From Palauibacter sp022826685 (GTDB lineage: Bacteria; Gemmatimonadota; Gemmatimonadetes; Palauibacterales; Palauibacteraceae), in assembly GCF_965221685.1 (NCBI RefSeq), contig NZ_OZ244907.1: a DNA stretch of 64,000 nucleotides. One strand, given 5' to 3'. Every line of letters begins with the position of its first letter. Positions within the stretch are counted from its first letter, which is position 1. Of the stretch, positions 57,995-64,000 are shown in pieces. The translations under genes were made by a program, and so were the position numbers. Under the pieces are notes generated by a model. It was not told the DNA's origin. It was given only the letters and a program-made list of their open reading frames with translations, and ran no database searches.

Positions 57995-60628
57995 TCAGAA
58001 GGAGACAGTGACGGTCATCGATACCGTCCGGGGCGCGCCCAGCCAGGCCGCGTTCTCGGTGATCGCGGACAGATAGGGGCTGTCGAGTACGTTGTTCGCG
58101 ACGATCGAGAACTCCGTTGACCGAAAAAGGCCGCTCAGCGCTTCGCCGCCGAAGCTGACGTAGGCGTCCACCGTCCAGTAGGCGTCGGTGTACCAGTCCG
58201 CGGTCAGACTCACGCGGCGCGCCCCCGTGTACTTCGCCGACAGCCCGCCGCGCAGGGGGCCGTCGCGGTCGAGGGAGACGACCCACAGCCGTGGCGGCAC
58301 GCCGGTCACGTCGGCGCCGGGCACGATGCCCTGGCTGGCGTCGGCGAGCGGATCGTCGGTCCCGAGGTACTTCGAGTCGTTGAGCGTGACGGCGGTGTAG
58401 AGGGATGTCCGGTCCGACAGCGCCACCGTGGCGGCCATCTCGATGCCGCTGGTCTCGATGCCGCCCGCGTTGAAGTAGCCTCCGCCTCCGGGGATGAGGT
58501 AGTTGGGTCCCGCGGAAGTCTGAGGGCCCACGTAGAAGATGCGGTTGTCGAAATCGATGGAATACAGGGTGGCGCTCAGGGCGAGTCGCTCGCCGGCGTA
58601 TCGGACTCCGAGATCGATGTTCGACGCCGTCTCGGGTTCAAGGCGGTCCAGGCTGCGGCCGGGCACCTCGAGCAGAAGGCTGCCGATCGCTCTGAAATTC
58701 TCCGCGTAGCCCGCGAACAGGTCGAGACCTTCGACCGGGGTCTCGTAGGTGAGGCCGCCCGAGAAGAGCAGCTTCGAATCGGAATTGACGCCGAGGTCCC
58801 GATCGATGCCGAACTGGTCCGCCCGCGACACCGAGACGAGGTACTGCTTGACGCCGCCGGCCAGTTCGAACGGGCCGAAGTACAGCGTCTCCTCGACGTA
58901 CCACTTGAAGATGTCCTGCGGAAAATCCCACTCGTACTGGTGCCAGTAGGCCTGCTCGTCCCACTTGAAGTTGATCGCCGGATCCAGAATGCGGTGCCAG
59001 TCGCGCCCCAGGTCCCGGCGCGAGTCCTCGTACCAGATGCCGGCGCGCAGCACGCTGCCCCGTCCCCCGCCGAACGGCGCGGACCACTCCCCGTCGATGG
59101 TCACACCGAGGCGGTTCTTGCCGTAATGGCTGTGGCGGTACGACTGAACCGCCGTCGCCCCCGGGTGGCACGCAGGGTCGACCTCCGGCCCGCCCGGCCC
59201 GTAGTAGTTGAAGAGGTAGGACGAGGTGCACCCCGGCACCGGACCGACGGCGACGCCATTGCTGTCCACGAAGTGGATCACCCCGAGCTGGCTGCCGCCC
59301 CGCACCGGATCACGGCTCGCAATCTCCGACTCCGGTCCGCCCCCGTCGTCCACCACGTCCACGATGAACGGGGGTAACCAGTCGCCGCGCCCCGAGAGGC
59401 GATGGTGATATGCGCCCACGCTGAGGGAGACCGGTGCGCTGACGGACCAGTCGGCCTTCAGGTAGGCGAGCGTGTTCTTCCGCCGCGTCTGCCAGCCGGG
59501 CCGGTAGAACTGGTTCAGGTAGGGCACGCCCGGCCAGTGGCCGATCAGCCGGTCCCAGCGCGGATCGGCCCTGAAGTCGGCCTCGCTGTACAGCCGTTGG
59601 TAGACATCCTCGTGGATGTCGTCGTGGGAGAAGTAGCCGGTGAGCACGAGAGGTCCACGCAAAGACACGACCTTGGCGGCCAGATGCTCCCGCTCGTTCC
59701 TTGCGGAACCCTCCATCCAGTCGGTCGCCTCCTGCCGGATCGCGGCGACCCAGGCCCGCGTCGTGCCGCCGAACAGCGACCCGGTCTCGATCCGCGCGGC
59801 GAACCGCTCACCCTCGTTCTCGCCGATCGTGACCGACGCCGTCCGGCTGGCCGCCTCCGACGGGTCGGCCGTCAGGAAGTTGAGCGTGCCCCCGAGCGCC
59901 TCGACCGACCGGGAGGCGATATCGGCGGTCCCCTGCGACACCTCGACCCCGCCGAGGTTCATCGGATCCACGAACCGGTTCGCCTTCGAGCCGCTCCAGT
60001 AGTCCGACGTGCCGTTGGGGAATCCGTCGATGGTGGTACCGATCTGTGCGTCGTTGTAGGTCGACTGGAACCCGCGCATGACGACGTTGCTGGACCAGTC
60101 GTCAAAGGCGTACGCGTCTCCCTCCTGCACGGACACGCCGGGCAGGTTGTCGATCACCGAGGTTACAGCGGTGATGTTCGACTGCTGCCTCATCATCGGT
60201 TCCGTGACGAGATTGCGCGCGAAGACCGTGGGCTCCTCCGCCACCACGCTCAGCGGGTCGAGCCGGAAGGCAAGCGCCAGGACGATCGGGACCGTTTCGA
60301 TGGCGCCGGCGCGGACGGTCACCTGAAGCTCCCGCGTTGCGTACCCGAACAGGGTGGCGGTCAGGACATAGTCGCCGGCGGCAAGGTCGGTGAATGAGAA
60401 GACACCATCGGCATTCGTGACGCCCTCCGTGTCAGCGCCGGAAGCGGACGCCGTCGCCGTCACTGCGACGCCGGGCAAGGCGTTGCCGCCCGCATCGGTG
60501 ACCGTGCCGCGGATCGCACCGGTGGTCTGGGCGGTCGCGCCCCCCGCGGCCAGGGCCACGGCAGAAACGGTGGCGACCGAGAATCGGACAACACGGCGAG
60601 CGAGCGAAACCGCAGCCTTCGAGTACAT
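57995..60628 (-). CDS. TonB-dependent receptor with CarboxypepD_reg domain
   Basis: An 877-residue outer-membrane receptor. Signal peptide, then CarboxypepD_reg-like domain (GAIRGTVTDAGGNALPGVAV), plug domain (about 130-230; NLPGVSVQEGDAYAFDDWSS, TTIDGFPNG) and a 22-strand barrel ending TVSMTVTVSF. Start ATG 60628 has GGAGG at good distance. It imports an iron chelate, vitamin, peptide or glycan with TonB energy; the Cache lipoprotein next to it may help with ligand binding. The substrate is not predictable. Confidence 0.9.
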   Translation of the reverse strand: MYSKAAVSLARRVVRFSVATVSAVALAAGGATAQTTGAIRGTVTDAGGNALPGVAVTATASASGADTEGVTNADGVFSFTDLAAGDYVLTATLFGYATRELQVTVRAGAIETVPIVLALAFRLDPLSVVAEEPTVFARNLVTEPMMRQQSNITAVTSVIDNLPGVSVQEGDAYAFDDWSSNVVMRGFQSTYNDAQIGTTIDGFPNGTSDYWSGSKANRFVDPMNLGGVEVSQGTADIASRSVEALGGTLNFLTADPSEAASRTASVTIGENEGERFAARIETGSLFGGTTRAWVAAIRQEATDWMEGSARNEREHLAAKVVSLRGPLVLTGYFSHDDIHEDVYQRLYSEADFRADPRWDRLIGHWPGVPYLNQFYRPGWQTRRKNTLAYLKADWSVSAPVSLSVGAYHHRLSGRGDWLPPFIVDVVDDGGGPESEIASRDPVRGGSQLGVIHFVDSNGVAVGPVPGCTSSYLFNYYGPGGPEVDPACHPGATAVQSYRHSHYGKNRLGVTIDGEWSAPFGGGRGSVLRAGIWYEDSRRDLGRDWHRILDPAINFKWDEQAYWHQYEWDFPQDIFKWYVEETLYFGPFELAGGVKQYLVSVSRADQFGIDRDLGVNSDSKLLFSGGLTYETPVEGLDLFAGYAENFRAIGSLLLEVPGRSLDRLEPETASNIDLGVRYAGERLALSATLYSIDFDNRIFYVGPQTSAGPNYLIPGGGGYFNAGGIETSGIEMAATVALSDRTSLYTAVTLNDSKYLGTDDPLADASQGIVPGADVTGVPPRLWVVSLDRDGPLRGGLSAKYTGARRVSLTADWYTDAYWTVDAYVSFGGEALSGLFRSTEFSIVANNVLDSPYLSAITENAAWLGAPRTVSMTVTVSF

Positions 60629-60648
60629 CGCGCCTCCCGGCAGTCGGG

Positions 60649-60777
60649 TCAGCAAGCCATGAGCCAGAAGAGGATCAGGTCGACCGCCGCGATCCCGACC
60701 ATCGGCGGCAGGTACTTCTCAACGATTCTGCAGGCGTCGGTGAACCGGCGGATCTTCGAGTGAAAGATAACCATCAT
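60649..60777 (-). CDS. possible 42-residue membrane peptide
   Basis: A short frame MMVIFHSKIRRFTDACRIVE, then a hydrophobic end (MVGIAAVDLILFWLMAC) that would span a membrane. It lies 20 bases before the TonB receptor start on the same strand and could be translated with it. No ribosome site is clear and no family is recognised. Confidence 0.33.
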   Translation of the reverse strand: MMVIFHSKIRRFTDACRIVEKYLPPMVGIAAVDLILFWLMAC

Positions 60778-60929
60778 TGCGTGGCTGCGGTGTGGCCACT
60801 ACGGATCAACAGGTGGCTTAATCGTGGCAGGGAGCGGCCGGCGGCACGAGGCGATGCTGAGGGGCGACGCTCAGGGCGCCGGGCTGACGGCGCCGGCCGG
60901 AAGCGGACGGCGCGACCGGAGGAGGACCG

Positions 60930-63269
60930 GTGAGCGACATCGAAGAGCCGGGGCGGGAAATCGCGAGGCTGCGCGAGCGCATGGCGCGGCTGAGTTCGGC
61001 GAGCCTGCGGATCAGCGAGAACCTCGACCTCGAAGCAGTCCTTCGGGAGGTGGTCGACAGCGCCCGGGTGCTGACCGGCGCCGCCAACGCGGCCATCACG
61101 ATCGCGGACCGGGTCGAGGAGGTCCGGGACTTCGTCTCGTCCGGCCTGACGCCGGAAGAACTCCGGGAACTCCGCGACCTGCCCGAGGCGGAGCGTCTCT
61201 GGGCGTACCTGCTCCAGGGTTCGCGTCCGCTGCGGGTCGACGACCTGGCCTCCCACCTGGACGCGCTCGGCTTTCCCACCGCACCGATTCTGCGGCGAAG
61301 CTTCCTGGGGGCGCCCATTCGCCACGGAGGCGTGAACGTCGGCCACTTCTATCTCACCAGAAAGGAGGCCGGGCAGGGGTTCACGGACGAGGACGAAGAG
61401 ACCCTGCTGTTGTTCGCGTTGCAGGCGGCTGCGGCCATCGCCAACGCCCATGCGTACCGCAACGAGCGTCGGGCCCGCGCGGATCTGGAGGCCCTGGTCG
61501 ACACCTCGCCCGTCGGGGTCGCGGTGTTCGAAGCCGAGAGCGGCGCGCTCGTGCGGTTCAATCGCGAGGGGCAGCGGCTGGTCGCGAGCCTGGACCCGTC
61601 GGGCCGCTCGGCGGAGGAGTTGTTGCTGGCAATGACGGTTCGGCGGGCCGACGGCGAGGAGTTCTCGTTCGCGGAGCTTCCGCTCACGCGCGCGCTCGGC
61701 GACGCGAAGACCGTGCGCGCCGAAGAATTCGTGCTCTCGGTACCGGGCGGACGGAGCGTCAGGACGCTGGTCAACGCCACGCCGATCCGCGACGGGGACG
61801 GCCAGGTCGTCTCCTTCGTGGTGACCTTCCAGGACCTGCAACCGCTGGAGGAGCTGGAACGGCAGCGGAGCGAATTCCTGAGCATGGTGAGCCACGAGCT
61901 GCGCTCGCCGCTGACCTCGATCAAGGGCTCGACCGCGACCCTGCTGACCAGGACGCGGGAGCTGGACCCCGCCGAGCGGCGCGAGTTCTACCGCATCATC
62001 GACCAGCAGACCGAACACATGCACGATCTCATCAGGGACCTGCTGGATGCGGGGCGCATCGACTCCGGCACCCTGTCGGTCACGCCCCAGCCCTCCGAGG
62101 TAGCCGTCCTGGTGGACCGGGCGAGGAACACCTTTCTGAGCGGGGGCGGCCGGCACGCCGTCCTGATCGATCTGCCGTCCGATCTCCCTCTGGTGATGGC
62201 GGACCGCCGACGCATCGCGCAGGTGCTGAACAACCTGTTCGACAACGCGGCCCGGTATTCTCCGGAGTCGTCCCCCATCCTGGTCGAGGCGGCTCGCGAC
62301 GGCGTGCACGTGGCGATCTCGGTCGCCGACCAGGGCCGCGGCATCGCGCCCGAGCGGCTGCCGCACCTGTTCAGCAAGCACGCCGGGGCCGACGGCACGG
62401 CCGGGACTGTGCGCCATGGCCTGGGGCTGGCCATCTGCAAGGGACTGGTGGAGGCCCACGGCGGACGCATCCGGGCCGAGAGCGGCGGGCCGGGCCGGGG
62501 CACGCGCATCACGTTCACCGTACCGGCAGCCCCGGAGGCCACATCGGCCTCCGCAACCAGCCCGACACCCCCTGGCGCGGCGGAGCGCGGTCGAGCGCGG
62601 ATCCTCGTGGTCGACGACGACCCGAACACCCTCCGGTTCGTTCGCGATTCCCTGGTGACGGCCGGTTACGCGCCAATCGTGACCGGCGACCCGCAGGAGC
62701 TGGCCCCCCTCATCCAGGCCGAGAAGCCTGCCCTCGTGCTGCTCGACCTGGTATTCCCCGGCACCGACGGGATCGAACTGATGGAGCGAATCCCCGAACT
62801 GGGCGATCTGCCGGTCATCTTCATCTCCGCGTACCGCCGGGATGAGACCATCGCGAGGGCGCTCCAGCTCGGCGCCGCCGACTACATCGTCAAACCCTTC
62901 TCGCCGACGGAACTCGTGGCGAGGGTCCGGGCAGCGCTCAGCCGGCTACCCGAGAACGAGCCCTTCATGTCGGGGGAGCTGTGCATCCGGTACGACCAGC
63001 GACAGGTGAGCCTGGCCGGTCGCCCGGTCGCGCTCACCGCCACCGAGTACGAACTCCTCCGCGTCCTGTCGCTCAACGCGGGACGGGTGGTGACCCGGGA
63101 CGCCCTGCTGCGCCGGATCTGGGGCCAGCGCGGCGGGAGGAAGTCGGAGGCACCGCGCACCTGCATAAAAAAGCTCCGCCAGAAGCTCGGCGACGACGCG
63201 GCCAATCCCACCTACATCTTCAACGAGCGCGGGGTCGGCTACCGGATGGCCAAGCCCGGCGATGCGTGA
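60930..63269 (+). CDS. one-piece sensor kinase with receiver and winged-helix output, paralogue
   Basis: A 779-residue protein of the same architecture as 2608-4965: coiled coil, GAF, PAS, HisKA with H322 in VSHELRSPL, HATPase (DQGRGIAPE, HGLGLAICKGLVEAHGGRI), receiver with D606 in LVLLDLVFPG and YIVKPFSP, and a C-terminal winged helix (GVGYRMAKPG). Many stretches are nearly identical between the two. The start at ATG/GTG 60930 follows GGAGGACCG. The TolB-like gene beginning 110 bases later may be a target or co-transcribed. Confidence 0.9.
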   Translation: MSDIEEPGREIARLRERMARLSSASLRISENLDLEAVLREVVDSARVLTGAANAAITIADRVEEVRDFVSSGLTPEELRELRDLPEAERLWAYLLQGSRPLRVDDLASHLDALGFPTAPILRRSFLGAPIRHGGVNVGHFYLTRKEAGQGFTDEDEETLLLFALQAAAAIANAHAYRNERRARADLEALVDTSPVGVAVFEAESGALVRFNREGQRLVASLDPSGRSAEELLLAMTVRRADGEEFSFAELPLTRALGDAKTVRAEEFVLSVPGGRSVRTLVNATPIRDGDGQVVSFVVTFQDLQPLEELERQRSEFLSMVSHELRSPLTSIKGSTATLLTRTRELDPAERREFYRIIDQQTEHMHDLIRDLLDAGRIDSGTLSVTPQPSEVAVLVDRARNTFLSGGGRHAVLIDLPSDLPLVMADRRRIAQVLNNLFDNAARYSPESSPILVEAARDGVHVAISVADQGRGIAPERLPHLFSKHAGADGTAGTVRHGLGLAICKGLVEAHGGRIRAESGGPGRGTRITFTVPAAPEATSASATSPTPPGAAERGRARILVVDDDPNTLRFVRDSLVTAGYAPIVTGDPQELAPLIQAEKPALVLLDLVFPGTDGIELMERIPELGDLPVIFISAYRRDETIARALQLGAADYIVKPFSPTELVARVRAALSRLPENEPFMSGELCIRYDQRQVSLAGRPVALTATEYELLRVLSLNAGRVVTRDALLRRIWGQRGGRKSEAPRTCIKKLRQKLGDDAANPTYIFNERGVGYRMAKPGDA

Positions 63270-63382
63270 TGGCTACGGATCCACCTGCCGGTGAATCGCT
63301 TCACGCGAGACGGGCCGTTGCCCGGGTTGGGAACGAAGAGCAGACTCACAGCGTGAGCCAACGCTACTGAAGGATGTATCGC

Positions 63383-64000
63383 ATGAACAGACGACCGGGA
63401 ACGCTCCCCGCCGCGTTCGTCCGTACGGTCAGCCGACCCGGCGCACGCTCCGTGCTGATCGCGATGATCGTCCTCGGCAGCGCCACGCCGGTGGTCCTGG
63501 CACAATCGACGGGGACGCACATCAGGGAGCCTCTGCCGCTCGAAATCGCGGTCTCCGTGCACGACCGCAACACACGCGCGCCGATCAACTTCTCGCCCGA
63601 CGGAGCCTGGATTGCCCACACGGTGATGACGGATGAGACCGTGCCGCAGGCCTTGGGGCAGATGTACACCGAGACCGGTTTCCCGTTCGGCGAGGGGAAC
63701 TCCCGCATGGAAGCGACGGTGACGAGGCTCGCGGACTCCGAGTCGATACGACTGGGTGGCGAGCACAGCTCCAGCTGGGCGGGGACCTGGTCGCCCGACG
63801 GCAAGTGGGTGGCCTTCTATTCGGACGAGAGTGGCAAGGCCGGTCTGTGGATCTGGGATGCAAGCGCGCGTCGGGCCGAGCGCCTGGGCAGCGTGCTCGT
63901 GCGCCCGTTCTTCGGATTTCAGATGCCGCGATGGAATCCTGGCGGCGACGCGATACTCGTCAAGATTCTGCCGGCTGGCCAGTCGATCGCCGTCGCCAAC
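63383..64000 (+). CDS. N-terminus of beta-propeller (TolB/DPP-like) protein, cut by window edge
   Basis: Two hundred and six residues of an open frame that runs off the right edge. A signal peptide (ARSVLIAMIVLGSATPVVLA) is followed by WD-like propeller blades: PINFSPDGAWIAHTV, AGTWSPDGKWVAFYSDESGK and PRWNPGGDAILVKI. These SPDGxW repeats are typical of TolB and of the propeller of dipeptidyl-peptidase (S9) enzymes. The rest of the protein is outside, so peptidase or not cannot be decided. AAGGATG precedes the ATG at 63383. Confidence 0.7.
   Translation, partial: MNRRPGTLPAAFVRTVSRPGARSVLIAMIVLGSATPVVLAQSTGTHIREPLPLEIAVSVHDRNTRAPINFSPDGAWIAHTVMTDETVPQALGQMYTETGFPFGEGNSRMEATVTRLADSESIRLGGEHSSSWAGTWSPDGKWVAFYSDESGKAGLWIWDASARRAERLGSVLVRPFFGFQMPRWNPGGDAILVKILPAGQSIAVAN

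Overview
The window is GC-rich DNA of a free-living or host-associated bacterium. The many secreted lipoproteins, a TonB receptor with a carboxypeptidase-like N-terminal domain, M28, M81 and PhoD hydrolases, a beta-propeller lipoprotein and a DUF6624-like protein suggest Gemmatimonadota or a relative. This assignment is inference from gene content; no marker gene or rRNA is present.

Layout. 0-8.3 kb is chromosomal housekeeping: an NCS2 permease, a one-polypeptide sensor kinase/response regulator with its own DNA-binding domain, small conserved proteins, an outer-membrane protein and a ParD-like antitoxin. 8.3-11.5 kb is a complete IS1595-family transposon with 29-bp perfect terminal inverted repeats and an 8-bp target duplication. 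It sits in the T-tract of a terminator and carries a leishmanolysin-like metalloprotease lipoprotein plus three tiny genes. 11.5-21.7 kb holds a PLP decarboxylase, an XRE regulator with a clear palindromic operator, duplicated lipoproteins, a Schlafen/AlbA protein, an M28 peptidase, a Phd antitoxin and a beta-propeller lipoprotein.

21.9-46 kb is a defence island of mosaic composition. In order it contains: (i) an Hsp90-like GHKL ATPase coupled to a calcineurin-like phosphoesterase with a helical-repeat tail; (ii) a cassette of SNF2 helicase-DUF3883, DUF1156 DNA methylase, a DUF262-AlbA fusion and a DUF499 ATPase; (iii) a TIR protein with an unrecognised C-terminal sensor; (iv) a RecD-like helicase with a C-terminal nuclease-like domain; (v) an AAA (ABC-type) ATPase with a small PD-(D/E)XK nuclease. 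In cassette (ii) the helicase-DUF3883 frame is broken by two in-frame amber codons and the methylase frame by one opal codon, with no frameshift anywhere. The cassette therefore looks freshly inactivated, or relies on readthrough.

46-55 kb carries an M81 (MlrC-like) lipoprotein, a thioredoxin-like protein, a HigBA-like toxin-antitoxin pair, a CxxCH protein with two degenerate partial copies nearby, a TetR regulator with two palindromic operators, an XRE-ImmA/IrrE protein and a 515-residue PD-(D/E)XK protein. 55-64 kb returns to chromosomal functions: PhoD phosphatase, TonB receptor with a Cache lipoprotein, a paralogue of the first fused kinase/regulator, and the start of a beta-propeller (TolB-like) protein cut by the window end.

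No tRNA, rRNA, CRISPR array or integrase was seen.
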